A DNA stretch of 40,742 nucleotides from Nitrospirota bacterium (lineage in GTDB: Bacteria; Nitrospirota; Thermodesulfovibrionia; Thermodesulfovibrionales; UBA6898): contig JACRHC010000049.1 in the NCBI GenBank assembly GCA_016217675.1, positions 1-40,742 of the forward strand, written 5' to 3'. Numbering within the stretch: the first letter of the stretch is position 1; each line of letters opens with the position of its first letter. The translations under genes and the position numbers were made by a program. This document shows, piece by piece, positions 1 through 8,114 of this stretch. The notes beneath the pieces are model-generated. The model worked only from the letters and a program-made list of their open reading frames with translations, did not search any database and was not told the origin of the DNA.

Positions 1-107
1 GAGCATTGAAGGGTTATGGGTTATTGCAGAATGTTTACGAAGAAAAACAGTTTGTCGACGGGATTATGAAATGCGAATCGAAGGTGCTTGAAAGGATGGC
101 CGCCTGA
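1..107 (+). CDS. C-terminal end of an unidentified upstream protein (partial)
   Basis: An open frame enters from the window edge and ends at the TGA at 105-107, giving about 34 residues that finish KVLERMAA. Its stop overlaps the ATG of the next gene (TGATG), which suggests translational coupling. Too little is visible to name a family. Confidence 0.55.
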   Translation, partial: ALKGYGLLQNVYEEKQFVDGIMKCESKVLERMAA

Positions 108-1861
108 TGGCTTTTTACACACCTATTGACAAGACCTCAAAGCCGATCCTCGAAAGGCTTATCAGGAAGAACCCTGCTGTCTCTGAATATCACAGAATAT
201 TAGGCCAGATATACTCTGACGAAGGCAGACAGGACGATGCCATAAACTGTCTGATCGACGCCCTGCGCTGGGATCCGAAGAACACCCATGCTCTGACCAT
301 GATGGGCAATATCTTTGCCCGGTCAAAGAACGACATCTCAACCGCGATGTCCTATTACGAGCAGGCCCTTGTCGTAAAGCCTGATGACCACATAGCCATG
401 AATAACATCGGTGCCAATCTCATTCAGTTGGACCGGGTAAAGGATGCGCAGCGGTATTTTGAAGCAGCGCTGGCCATAAACAGCGACTATCCAAACACCC
501 TGTATGCCCTGGGGATGATACATGACGCAAAGGGCGACCACCTCAAGGCCTTCGACTTTTCGATACAGGCGCTGAAGAAATCTAAAGCAGGTCACCCTGT
601 ATACAGTAATGCCTTTGAGCTGGCACAGCAGGCAGGTTTAAGATCAGTTGAAAACATTGATCCGGCTGAAATGTTCAATCAGTATTCCGGGCAGTTAGCT
701 GTTGAATCCGGAAAGGTAATTGATGTCATACAGGACGACAGCATCCCGACACCTGCCAAGATCGAGATAGCCGAGAACTACGGACGGGACAAGCACATTA
801 TCCGATTCAAGAAAGACAGATTGGCCGTAGCCCATCTGATGATGCACGAGCTTGTCCATCTTGATTTAGCCCTCCAGTGCCGCAAAAAAAGCGCTAATTA
901 TCTCTTTGTCGCAACCAAGGCACAGAAAGAGCAGTTCATCAGGGACAATGAACCGACGCTTCAGCGGCTCAACAGGCAGGGTCTTGGCGACAAGGTCATC
1001 GCTGACTATATCGACGCGCTGTTTAGCGGAACCAACAGCCAGATCTACAACACACCGCTCGATCTTTTCATCGAGGACTTTCTGTATAAGACCTACCAAA
1101 ACCTCCGGCCTTTTCAATTTCTTTCGCTTCTGTCTTTGCTCAAGGAATATATCGATGCGGCAACAAACAGGCAGATACTTGAACACACTCCTGCGAAGAT
1201 CAGAAATGCCAATATTATATTAAGCCTTACCCATGCCTTTCAGTTTAGAGATCTATTCGGCTATGACATGAGCCCGCTGTTCAAGGCGACTGCTCCTCAA
1301 ATGAAAATTGCAAAGGAGTTCTATTCTGAATATCTGAAGTATCAGAAGAACGCTAAAGCCGTTGAGGCGCACGAGCTGATCCGGAAATGGGCAAAAGAAC
1401 TTAAAGTTGATCCTTATTTCAGCCTTATTGAAGAGAGCGAATACCGGAGCAGGCCTGCAACGAGTGCCGAGAGTGTCGTAGACAATGAGTTTGTCAAACC
1501 CTCGCCCCTTGAGGGAGAGGGCATGGGTGAGGGGTCATCTTCAGACATCCAACAAGAGCCCGCCGGTCAAATGGCGATCACCATGTATTGTCTCAGCGCA
1601 CTGCAATATTTTGAGGACAAGGAACTGCCGGAGATACAGAAGGTCGGCTTTGAGATTGCGATGTTGGGCCAGCAGGGGATAGACCCGGCTAATCATGACA
1701 AGAAATACACGTTAAAGAGCATCCCCGGCAAAGAGTTCTCTGGCCTTCAGCTCCTTGCCTACATGTACGCAGCCTTTCAGGTGATAGATCCGTTTCTGGA
1801 TACAGGTTTAGCCTTCAAGAAGGAATATGAGGAAGCCAAGAAATTGCACGAAAAAAGCTAA
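107..1861 (+). CDS. TPR-repeat protein with an HExxH metallopeptidase-like motif
   Basis: 584 residues. The N-terminal third (about residues 15-180) is made of tetratricopeptide repeats, with recurring patterns such as YYEQALVVKPDD and YFEAALAINSDY, so a protein-binding scaffold is expected. The middle holds HELVH at residues 247-251, the zinc-binding HExxH pattern of zincin peptidases, in a hydrophobic helix context; an acidic segment IEDF further on could give the third ligand. There is no signal peptide, so it is probably cytoplasmic. Residues about 464-478 (PSPLEGEGMGEG) are encoded by a dispersed GC-rich repeat and look like an insertion in a flexible loop. The start overlaps the preceding stop. 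A peptidase function is inferred from the motif alone. Confidence 0.7.
   Translation: MAFYTPIDKTSKPILERLIRKNPAVSEYHRILGQIYSDEGRQDDAINCLIDALRWDPKNTHALTMMGNIFARSKNDISTAMSYYEQALVVKPDDHIAMNNIGANLIQLDRVKDAQRYFEAALAINSDYPNTLYALGMIHDAKGDHLKAFDFSIQALKKSKAGHPVYSNAFELAQQAGLRSVENIDPAEMFNQYSGQLAVESGKVIDVIQDDSIPTPAKIEIAENYGRDKHIIRFKKDRLAVAHLMMHELVHLDLALQCRKKSANYLFVATKAQKEQFIRDNEPTLQRLNRQGLGDKVIADYIDALFSGTNSQIYNTPLDLFIEDFLYKTYQNLRPFQFLSLLSLLKEYIDAATNRQILEHTPAKIRNANIILSLTHAFQFRDLFGYDMSPLFKATAPQMKIAKEFYSEYLKYQKNAKAVEAHELIRKWAKELKVDPYFSLIEESEYRSRPATSAESVVDNEFVKPSPLEGEGMGEGSSSDIQQEPAGQMAITMYCLSALQYFEDKELPEIQKVGFEIAMLGQQGIDPANHDKKYTLKSIPGKEFSGLQLLAYMYAAFQVIDPFLDTGLAFKKEYEEAKKLHEKS
1499..1534. repeat. GC-rich palindromic repeat (family R1) inside a coding region
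   Basis: A C-rich arm (CCCTCGCCCCTTGAGGG) is followed by a G-rich arm ending in GGTGAGGGG. It matches the other R1 copies in this window (8002, 12803, 14439, 15103, 21324 and 33601). It is in frame and encodes a Pro/Gly/Glu-rich stretch. Confidence 0.65.
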
Positions 1862-2063
1862 GACTGAAATAGAAGAAATAACTGATCTCCTGATCAAGTT
1901 CAGGGACGAACGCAACTGGGAACAGTTCCACAATTCCAAGGATTTAGCACTGGCATTGTCTATCGAGGCCGCAGAACTCAATGAGCTGTTTCTCTGGAAA
2001 ACTGCAGAAGACGTCAACGTCGAAAAACTGAAAGAAGAACTGGCCGAAGAGGTGCAGGTGTAG
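1827..2063 (+). pseudogene. Truncated MazG-like nucleotide pyrophosphohydrolase
   Basis: 78 residues. The segment EIEEITDLLIKFRDERNW, followed by a helix containing SIEAAELNELFLW, matches the metal-binding N-terminal part of the MazG-related dNTP pyrophosphohydrolase family; the EAAEL helix carries the acidic ligands. Family members usually continue past EELA into another helix pair, reaching about 100-120 residues. Here the frame stops at LAEEVQV, and no continuation is visible in the other frames. The gene overlaps the end of the TPR gene by 35 bp and has an AGAAGGA ribosome site. The loss coincides with the start of the remnant-rich block downstream, so it is probably non-functional. Confidence 0.6.
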
Positions 2064-2124
2064 TGGAATAGATTGTATAACGCCCTATATTCTGCAGATA
2101 CCTGAACTGAAGAAACGGGTAATT

Positions 2125-3063
2125 TTAAGGCGTGAGTGAAAAAGGAGCCGTGCGGTGAGACGAACAGATCGCGCAAGTGCATCGTGACGCCGTAAAGTGG
2201 CGCACTCCAACAGTCTGGCCTCCAAAGCGATCTGCGCGAGGGAAAATCAATCTAAACAACTCTTCTTCCTGATTTTCGAGATATCTCCGAAGCACATAAG
2301 CACATAGGTCTGCGATCTGGATCATGCTCGTAAGCTCCGAGTTGACAAAGAGAGGAGTCTCGATGATGTGCTGAATACGTGTCCAAAGAGTTCCATTATT
2401 GTGAAATGACTTCATAAGATCGGTATGTTTCTTTGCGACAGTTTCATTATTATCATGAATAAGGAGTCCAAAAGAAGTCTGCAACTGCCCAGGTGGCAGT
2501 TGCCCCTGTGATGGGGATATGTTGTCCAAGTATCGCTCGTATCTTGATACAAGTTGCTCAAAAGCCTGCTCGTCCGGCGTACACGTCGCCCTTGTCGGAT
2601 CGAAATGGACTTTGTCTATACATTCAGCAAAAAGTCTTGCGAATCTCCAATTACCGACAGCCGTCGCAATATCTTTTATAAGCCTACGCCGCTCATCATA
2701 GGACAAATGAATATAGGGTCGAGTCATTCTATACGTTTTATCGACCTGTTTAAACCGCTTCCGATTTGGGGCTGCCTGAAGCCTCAATAATTCTGCTCTT
2801 CTGATTTTCTCGACTTCGGATATGCGCTGGGTGTAATTCAGAGACTCAAAATTCGGAACACGGATTTGTTCCTGATAGCGCCTCATTATCCAGCCTGTAT
2901 GTATTTCTGCGGACTCCAAGGCGTATCTGCGCTTGATTAAAGCAATTTCATCCTCACATGTACGCCAAAACCAAATAGGTACGGATATCCCCGCAAGAAC
3001 ATAGTGTGAAGTAGTCCCCGGAACTTCCGGAGTTCCAGACTCATCGATATAGCAGATGTACAT
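2125..3063 (-). CDS. DUF3800 family protein
   Basis: 312 residues. The N-terminus MYICYIDESGTPE is the signature of DUF3800, a family with an RNase H-like fold suspected of nuclease activity and often found beside mobile and defence genes. Further matching features are an internal FAECIDKVHFDP strand, an LIHDNNE acidic motif and the C-terminal IQIADLCAYVLRRY helix. The last 25 residues are Ser/Cys/Arg-rich and may not be native, which could mean the 3-prime end was replaced. It lies between a truncated MazG-like gene and helicase remnants. Its biochemical role is not known from sequence. Confidence 0.8.
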   Translation of the reverse strand: MYICYIDESGTPEVPGTTSHYVLAGISVPIWFWRTCEDEIALIKRRYALESAEIHTGWIMRRYQEQIRVPNFESLNYTQRISEVEKIRRAELLRLQAAPNRKRFKQVDKTYRMTRPYIHLSYDERRRLIKDIATAVGNWRFARLFAECIDKVHFDPTRATCTPDEQAFEQLVSRYERYLDNISPSQGQLPPGQLQTSFGLLIHDNNETVAKKHTDLMKSFHNNGTLWTRIQHIIETPLFVNSELTSMIQIADLCAYVLRRYLENQEEELFRLIFPRADRFGGQTVGVRHFTASRCTCAICSSHRTAPFSLTP

Positions 3064-3174
3064 GGTCTTTTATCTCCCGCCCAAAAAAAAAGCGACTGGA
3101 GTGAGGTCCTGAGACCTCTCTGGGAGACGCGTGGCGACTCCTTCCAGACGCAGATTTATGTTATCAATAAACAA

Positions 3175-3360
3175 TTACCCTGTCAATCGATTTTGCGATA
3201 AACCTTCAAACATCCTATCCCAGGCCTCAAGGACGAGGCGGCGGGTGCGGTATTCGCCGAACTCTTTCATTTCCTTATTCTTGAGGACGCGGAAGGTCTC
3301 GCTGGGGAAGTCGTCGCCGTAGATTAAAGGTCGAGAATATAAGATTTGCTCACCACCCAC
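3175..3360 (-). pseudogene. Short truncated gene downstream of the helicase remnant
   Basis: A 61-residue frame starting with a GTG that overlaps the stop of the helicase piece, suggesting it was the next gene of the same operon. It reads LIYGDDFPSETFRVL and then an Arg/Glu-rich helix (EYRTRRLVLEAWDRMF), and looks like the N-terminus of a larger protein. I do not recognise the family. It stops abruptly before the 110 bp gap upstream of the DUF3800 gene. Confidence 0.35.
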
Positions 3361-3982
3361 CCATCAACTCCCGCATGGCATCAGCCTGATTGAGCACCTC
3401 AGCGGTGCCGTCCCAGTCGGCATCCAAGGATTCAGTGGTCTCCTTCAGAGTAAAAGGGTTCTGTTCCCGTTCGGCAATGACGGTAAGGACAGTGTTTTCA
3501 TCCCACTCTTTATCCTCCAGCATATCGGTCACCCATTGGTCAACGATAAAGTCGGGGATGGTGCCGAAGATTGCGGTGATCTCCTGGATGCGACCTGAGA
3601 GGGTTTGAAAGAGTTTCAGCTCCGCCCCTTTGTCGTAGCGCATGTTGTAGAATGGAATCCGTTTGGCCAGAGTGCCGCGCTGCACGCGCCCCTTGCGCTG
3701 CTCCAGCATAGTCGGGTTCCAGGGCAGGTCCAAGTTTATCAGGCAGCCCAGCTTCTGCAGATTGAGACCTGTGCTGGCGGCATCGGTACCGATCAGGAGC
3801 TTTAGCCGCCCCTTCAACACCTTTTCCAAGAGTAGTTCCCGTTTGACGCTTAGAACCTTGCCCCCTTCAAACAGTTTACTGGCGCTGCTGTTGGTGTAGA
3901 GACCAATCGGCTCGTCGATGTGCTTCACAAGATACTCGGTCAGCGCGTAGGCTGAATCGTAGAACTGGCTAAAGATCAGCAC
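3350..3982 (-). pseudogene. C-terminal fragment of an SNF2/superfamily 2 helicase
   Basis: 210 residues corresponding to the second RecA-like domain only: LIFSQFYDSA (motif IV region), LLIGTDAASTGLNLQ (motif V) and LEQRKGRVQR (motif VI arginine fingers). The Walker A, DEAD/DEAH and helicase domain 1 are absent. The frame runs only a few codons past the GTG used as start, then meets the stop of the XRE gene at 4017. Helicases of this kind occur in restriction and DISARM-like defence loci, so this is most likely the leftover of a decayed defence gene; that context is inference. Confidence 0.65.
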
Positions 3983-4016
3983 TCCACGGTCGAGCCATGC
4001 AAGGAGACAGAGCTTA

Positions 4017-4331
4017 TTATTTCGGCTGAAGTTTTATAACAAGCTTGGTATCCAGGGCGTCTGCAATCTTCTTGAGGGTTTCGACAGTGGCCTTGCCGTA
4101 TCCGCTACGCTCCAACCTTGAAATTGCGCTCTGCTTAGTTCCCATTTTTCTTGCAAGCTCTGCCTGTGAGAGCCCCTTCCGCTGTCTTGCCTTGAGCATA
4201 CTCTCCAGAAGTGCAAACTCAGGATCAAGATCGTGCCATGCTTTTTTGAACTCAGGGGCCTTCATATGTTCAGCAATATGCTGTTTTACGGTCCGGCCCC
4301 TGATATTAAAACTGCTCAAGAAACCACCCAT
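4017..4331 (-). CDS. XRE-family transcriptional regulator (antitoxin-like)
   Basis: 104 residues. A Cro/CI-type helix-turn-helix is visible in GLSQAELARKMGTKQSAISR, preceded by the EFALLESMLKARQ helix typical of HigA-type antitoxins. The frame overlaps the preceding DUF2442 gene by 16 bp. A TTGA overlap at 4319 is an alternative start giving a slightly shorter protein. With DUF2442 and DUF4160 immediately upstream it forms a three-gene unit that resembles a toxin-antitoxin operon. No classical HigB or RelE toxin is adjacent. Confidence 0.8.
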   Translation of the reverse strand: MGGFLSSFNIRGRTVKQHIAEHMKAPEFKKAWHDLDPEFALLESMLKARQRKGLSQAELARKMGTKQSAISRLERSGYGKATVETLKKIADALDTKLVIKLQPK

Positions 4332-4645
4332 TCGCAGTTTTGTTTCATGGCAGTGTGCATGGCATCCGGCGCAAGATCAATATCGCCTGGCCATGTCACC
4401 ACACCAAGCTCAATACGCACTTGTCGAAACAAGCTATCATCACGCAGTGCAGAAAAAACACCTGCATCCTCACTCTGCACCAGCTTCGACATATCCACCA
4501 CGCCCTTTAGTCCATCAGCAAAGCACACCTCAAGCCGATAAGTAGATAAAACTTTAACATCGGTTACGCGCCACGGAGCGCGCGGCACAATCGTTTTTAT
4601 TACGTCAAGGGGGCGATCTTCTTCGGTGACTGCATGTGAGTGCAT
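4316..4645 (-). CDS. DUF2442 domain protein
   Basis: 109 residues with the DUF2442 layout: VTDVKVLSTYRLEVCFADG, then GVVDMSKL, and FRQVRIELGVVTWPGDIDLAPD near the end. The family is small, beta-rich and of unknown biochemical role, and is very often encoded directly after DUF4160 as here. The start overlaps the DUF4160 gene by 46 bp. The first 25 or so residues are less typical, so the true start may be internal. It is possibly part of a toxin-antitoxin-like set with the XRE gene. Confidence 0.8.
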   Translation of the reverse strand: MHSHAVTEEDRPLDVIKTIVPRAPWRVTDVKVLSTYRLEVCFADGLKGVVDMSKLVQSEDAGVFSALRDDSLFRQVRIELGVVTWPGDIDLAPDAMHTAMKQNCEWVVS

Positions 4646-4860
4646 AGTTCCCAGTCCTCCTTAAGTTCATTTTGATGCAGTTCGGCCCAATCCAGAACTA
4701 ATTCCAATGCTCGCCGTGGCAACTCGCCTTCTATAATCTTCAAAGTATCGATACTTATCTGAGCCTCAAATTCCCCATATAGTGCATGGAAGTGTGGTGG
4801 CGCGTGCTCCTTCCAAAACATCTGAATTACAATACCAAAGAAGATGGAAATAGTTGGCAT
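4600..4860 (-). CDS. DUF4160 domain protein
   Basis: 86 residues matching DUF4160 throughout: MPTISIFFGIVIQMFW, the conserved EHAPPHFHALYGEFEA segment with its His-rich strand, and LDWAELHQNELKEDWEL. It is the first gene of the minus-strand DUF4160-DUF2442-XRE unit. The family function is unknown, but the fixed pairing with DUF2442 supports a joint role. The gene appears intact. Confidence 0.85.
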   Translation of the reverse strand: MPTISIFFGIVIQMFWKEHAPPHFHALYGEFEAQISIDTLKIIEGELPRRALELVLDWAELHQNELKEDWELCTHMQSPKKIAPLT

Positions 4861-4896
4861 ACTTTATACCTCCAGCGGTCGTGACGATCAAGGGTT

Positions 4897-5205
4897 TCAC
4901 CCTCTTTGCCTACTACCTGCCCCAGCCACTTGCGAATCTCTGGGCTTTTTACGTTTCATTATAAACCCAGTTTTCACTGACGTTATTTTATCACAGAAAA
5001 GATAACAAACGATGGTGGCTTTTGTAAGAACAGGAATATCCTCTGCGTGCAGGAATTTTTCGAGATCACCCATACACTCCATGACCTTTTCCGGCGGCGG
5101 AGGCACAAATCGGGCATTGCCGGGCCTTGTGCCGCAGATCCCTGTAAGCTTCGTATTCTGCCCCTTAAGTGCACGCCACTTCCCAGCTAAATACTGTGAG
5201 CATGG
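4897..5205 (-). pseudogene. Fic-family protein remnant
   Basis: About 103 codons with no start of their own. They contain GTRPGNARFVPPPPEKV followed by LEKFLHAEDIPVLTKA, the well-conserved region that precedes the active site in Fic AMP-transferases. The HPFxDGNGR catalytic motif is missing: after IVCYLF the frame runs into unrelated sequence and stops. It begins in the same frame directly after the M28 peptidase stop codon at 5206-5208, so the junction is a recombination scar. It is non-functional. Confidence 0.65.
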
Positions 5206-6069
5206 TTACACGATGCAGAGTGCTTCGTACAGGGCCTTGGTAAGAAGGGTAAGCCGGTCGTAGTCCAGCGTATCAGGGGTGTCGCCGGGATCATGATAAT
5301 TTGGGTTGCGGTAAAAGGCCGTGTCCGTGATCATGAAGCCGGGGTATCCGAACTTCCAGTAGTTCCTGTGGTCAGAGAAGTCCACGCCAGGGATGATCGA
5401 AAAACCGTTCAGGGATTCGATCGGGAATGACGAAACAGAGGTGAAGGCAGACTTGAAGCAGTTCGAGAAGTCCCGCGAAGAGAAGTTGCCGACAAAGGCG
5501 ATAAAATTGCCTGTGTCTGGATAGAATGGCTTGAACAGGGACGAAGGATAGTATTGAGAACCTTCTTCATCGTTGTAATAGCCAAGCATTTCGAGCGAGA
5601 TCATACCAAAGACCTTTGCGTCTTCCTTATGCAGGCTCTCTGCATGCAGATAACTGCCCATGTGGTGTGTCATGTATGCCGGCGGTTCTTCGAGGCAGTA
5701 GGCCACATAGCGCACGGTCCTCCTGAGCGGCTTTTCTTTTGTCAGGCGTGCAAGCTCAAGCAGCGCTGCCACAGCGCTTGCATTGTCGTCAGCACCGGGT
5801 GTGCCCTCGCAGGAGTCGTAGTGAGCTCCGACAACAAGGATGCCGTCTTCAGCAGGGTCGCTGCCCCGTATTTCTGTGATAATATTGTGATAGGTGTTTC
5901 CCCTGAAAATGAAGGGCTGGCGTACTGTCTCACATCCGGCAGCTCTGAGCCGATCTTCGATATAGGCTGCTGATTTGGCGAGCTTATCCAGATCCTGCCA
6001 GCTTCTCTGGCCGATTGTTCCGGCAAGAAAAGCAACAGTATCCATGACATTCTTTTTTATTGTTTCCAT
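5206..6069 (-). CDS. M28-family metallopeptidase
   Basis: 287 residues. The zinc aminopeptidase motifs of family M28 are present in order: GAHYDS (His83), GADDNAS (Asp94/95), CLEEPP (Glu127/128) and a late NYHDPGDTPDTLDY segment carrying the final His. It is a co-catalytic two-zinc peptidase that removes N-terminal amino acids or related groups. No signal peptide is visible, so it is probably cytoplasmic. The gene starts 3 bp after the stop of the sigma-54 activator, so the two are probably co-transcribed. Confidence 0.85.
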   Translation of the reverse strand: METIKKNVMDTVAFLAGTIGQRSWQDLDKLAKSAAYIEDRLRAAGCETVRQPFIFRGNTYHNIITEIRGSDPAEDGILVVGAHYDSCEGTPGADDNASAVAALLELARLTKEKPLRRTVRYVAYCLEEPPAYMTHHMGSYLHAESLHKEDAKVFGMISLEMLGYYNDEEGSQYYPSSLFKPFYPDTGNFIAFVGNFSSRDFSNCFKSAFTSVSSFPIESLNGFSIIPGVDFSDHRNYWKFGYPGFMITDTAFYRNPNYHDPGDTPDTLDYDRLTLLTKALYEALCIV

Positions 6070-6072
6070 CGA

Positions 6073-7410
6073 TCAGTATTTTAATTTCTTTCTGAGGGTC
6101 AGTCTGCTGATGCCCAACAGACGGGCTGCTTCTGACTGGTTCTCATGCACGTGACTGAGCACATAGGAAATAAGCGCCCGGTCGACTTCGTCATGGACCC
6201 TGTCATAAATGCCGCGCTCTTTATTGTCTATCGCCTGTTTTGCAAAGGAAGTGACCGCTGTTCCGAGCGATTCTGCCTCAGCCTGCTGGGTGACTGCGTG
6301 GGTGCCGAGTTCGCTGAGCTCATGGGTTGTAAGGTAAGGTGTCCTGGTGAGTGCCAGCGCAGACCTTATGGTGTTTTCAAGCTCGCGGATGTTCCCCGGC
6401 CAGGCATGGGCAGTGAGCCTCCTGGAGAACTGCCTGGTAAATCCCCTGATCTGGCGCGGAGCAGTCTGCTTATATCGGTTCAGGAAGAACTGGACCAGCG
6501 GAAGAATGTCTTTTCTTCGCTCACGCAGAGGGGGGATATGGATAGTCGTGACGCGGAGCCGGTGATAAAGGTCCTCCCTGAATGTCCCCTGCTTTACCAT
6601 TGATTCAAGATTTCTGTTGGTTGCCGAGAGCACCCGCACATTGACCTGGACCTCTTTCGTGCTGCCGATGGGATAGAATGCCTGCGTCTGGAGAAATCTG
6701 AGAAGCTTTGCCTGCAACGGCAGGGGCAGTTCGCCCACCTCGTCAAAAAAGACGCAGCCCTCATCCGCGATCTTGAGCATACCTTCTTTTGATGCGACAG
6801 CCCCGGTAAAGGACCCCTTCTCAAAGCCGAAGAGCTCTGATTCAAGAAGCGCCTCGGGCACTGCAGCGCAGTTCACCACAACAAAGGGTTTGCCGAAGCG
6901 CGATGAAAGCTGCGCTATCGATTCTGCGATCAGTTCCTTGCCGGTTCCTGTCTCCCCGGTGATCAGCACCGGCGCGTCGACCTGAGAGAGCCTCGCCAGT
7001 TTTTTGCAGACGTCCATGATGATGGGTGAGTGGCCCACAATAGCGCAGGTCGGCGTGGGCGGCAGAGGCGCAATAGGGATGTTGTCCCTGATCTCGTCAC
7101 GGAATGTCTGTAGCTCATCAAGGATGCCAGTAAGCGCCTCCTGGGTGAGCGGCCGCTGTATCACCTCATAAGCGCCGAACGTCGCTGCTTCCATGACCCG
7201 CTCTGTCCGCTTCTGCCTTGTGACTGCCATAATGTAGTGGCTGCCGGTCAATTCCCTGATCATGCCGGGTCTCATGGTATCGATATCGAAAAAGACGAAT
7301 GAGCCTTCGCTCTCCGGTATCCCCTCAATAAGTTTCGCTCCCTTTGGCAGAACCCCTGAAAGTTCCTTAAAGAGCGACTTGTCCTTGCTGATAAGTGCTA
7401 TCTTCTCCAT
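6073..7410 (-). CDS. Sigma-54-dependent transcriptional activator with degenerate receiver domain
   Basis: 445 residues from the ATG at 7410. Residues 1-105 look like a response-regulator receiver; FFDID at about 42-44 may contain the phospho-acceptor aspartate, but the N-terminal acidic pair is poor. The AAA+ domain follows, with Walker A GETGTGKE (about 152-159), the sigma-54 contact loop GSFTGA (usually GAFTGA), FFDEVGELP (Walker B) and an arginine-finger REDLYHRL. The C-terminus is a Fis-type HTH (QSEAARLLGISRLTLRKKL). A GTG at 7509 would add a hydrophobic N-terminal stretch but overlaps the divergent sigma-54 promoter, so I reject it. The likely target is the divergent gene at 7581. It is unlike NifA in lacking a GAF domain. 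Confidence 0.88.
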   Translation of the reverse strand: MEKIALISKDKSLFKELSGVLPKGAKLIEGIPESEGSFVFFDIDTMRPGMIRELTGSHYIMAVTRQKRTERVMEAATFGAYEVIQRPLTQEALTGILDELQTFRDEIRDNIPIAPLPPTPTCAIVGHSPIIMDVCKKLARLSQVDAPVLITGETGTGKELIAESIAQLSSRFGKPFVVVNCAAVPEALLESELFGFEKGSFTGAVASKEGMLKIADEGCVFFDEVGELPLPLQAKLLRFLQTQAFYPIGSTKEVQVNVRVLSATNRNLESMVKQGTFREDLYHRLRVTTIHIPPLRERRKDILPLVQFFLNRYKQTAPRQIRGFTRQFSRRLTAHAWPGNIRELENTIRSALALTRTPYLTTHELSELGTHAVTQQAEAESLGTAVTSFAKQAIDNKERGIYDRVHDEVDRALISYVLSHVHENQSEAARLLGISRLTLRKKLKY

Positions 7411-7431
7411 ATTCTGTATATAAAGTATACC

Positions 7432-7454
7432 TATTGGTAATATATTAATCAATA
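7432..7454. promoter_or_regulatory. Candidate activator site between divergent genes
   Basis: TATTG at 7432-7436 and CAATA at 7450-7454 form an inverted repeat with AT-rich spacing. It lies 49 bp upstream of the sigma-54 promoter at 7504 and next to the start of the activator gene. Position and symmetry suit an upstream activating site; no known consensus is matched. Confidence 0.35.
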
Positions 7455-7503
7455 TCACGCTCAGGACAAATGCTAACCGCTTGTTTTTTAAGGATAGTAT
7501 TGT

Positions 7504-7519
7504 TGGCACGTTGGTTGCT
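7504..7519 (+). promoter_or_regulatory. Sigma-54 promoter for the gene at 7581
   Basis: TGGCACGTTGGTTGCT is a full match to the consensus TGGCACG-N4-TTGCW with GG-N10-GC spacing. The expected transcription start is near 7530, about 50 bp before the ATG. Confidence 0.8.
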
Positions 7520-7580
7520 CATAGAAGGAGAACACCGTGGCAGGTGTCATAAGCAAAAGAAACCATCAAGGAGCAGGATC

Positions 7581-7940
7581 ATGGATGATGCAAAGATATA
7601 CAACGTATGCCTCATGAGGGTGAAGTTCCAGATCACAAACGCAAAGCAGAGGCTGGGCGGCACGGTCCCTCCAGGCGGCAGACTGGCACTTGAATCCTAT
7701 AACACCGGCGACATTGACGACATTATCGACATCCTTGAAATATACGACCTTGAAGACCGCACACAGGAGGGGCTCAGTCAAAAACTCGAAGATCTCGCCT
7801 ATACGGTCTCGGTGCTTGTAAGGGAAACAATCGCCTTTGATTACGATCTGAAAGGGAACCTTGGGCTGTATCTTCTGCTTAAAGAAAAGCGCCCTGTGCA
7901 GGAGATTACCGTGGCAGATGCAGCGTTGTCTGCAGCCTGA
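7581..7940 (+). CDS. Hypothetical protein, predicted sigma-54-dependent
   Basis: 119 residues starting at the ATG after an AAGGAGC ribosome site. The protein is acidic and mostly helical by inspection, with DIDDIIDILEIYDLEDRT and VRETIAFDYDLKGNLGLYLLLKE; it has no Cys motif, signal peptide or membrane segment. I recognise no family. It is transcribed away from the sigma-54 activator gene and has a consensus sigma-54 promoter, which argues that it is real and controlled by that activator. An R1 repeat follows it. Confidence 0.7.
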   Translation: MDDAKIYNVCLMRVKFQITNAKQRLGGTVPPGGRLALESYNTGDIDDIIDILEIYDLEDRTQEGLSQKLEDLAYTVSVLVRETIAFDYDLKGNLGLYLLLKEKRPVQEITVADAALSAA

Positions 7941-8001
7941 GCAACGAGCGGTAATCTACATGAGCCAAAATTGACCAAGGGGGATGAAAATATTCATTCC
8001 A

Positions 8002-8077
8002 AAATCCCTCCTAACCTCCCTTTTTCGAAAGGGAGGAAGAATGCCCCACTTTGGAAAAGGGGGGCGAGGGGGGATTT
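8002..8077. repeat. Palindromic repeat R1 copy between convergent genes
   Basis: AAATCCCTCC at the left edge is answered by GGGGGGATTT at the right edge, and an inner hairpin CTCCCTTTTTCGAAAGGGAG lies between. It sits between two convergent genes and could also act as a bidirectional transcription barrier. Confidence 0.7.
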
Positions 8078-8114
8078 GTATGAATAAGCAATAAACGCTA
8101 TTTTTGAGACAATA

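Noticed and set aside
7411..7509. N-terminal membrane helix for the sigma-54 activator from a GTG at 7509
   Set aside because: The added codons come from an AT-rich regulatory region and overlap the consensus sigma-54 promoter of the divergent gene; the receiver domain begins naturally at the ATG at 7410.
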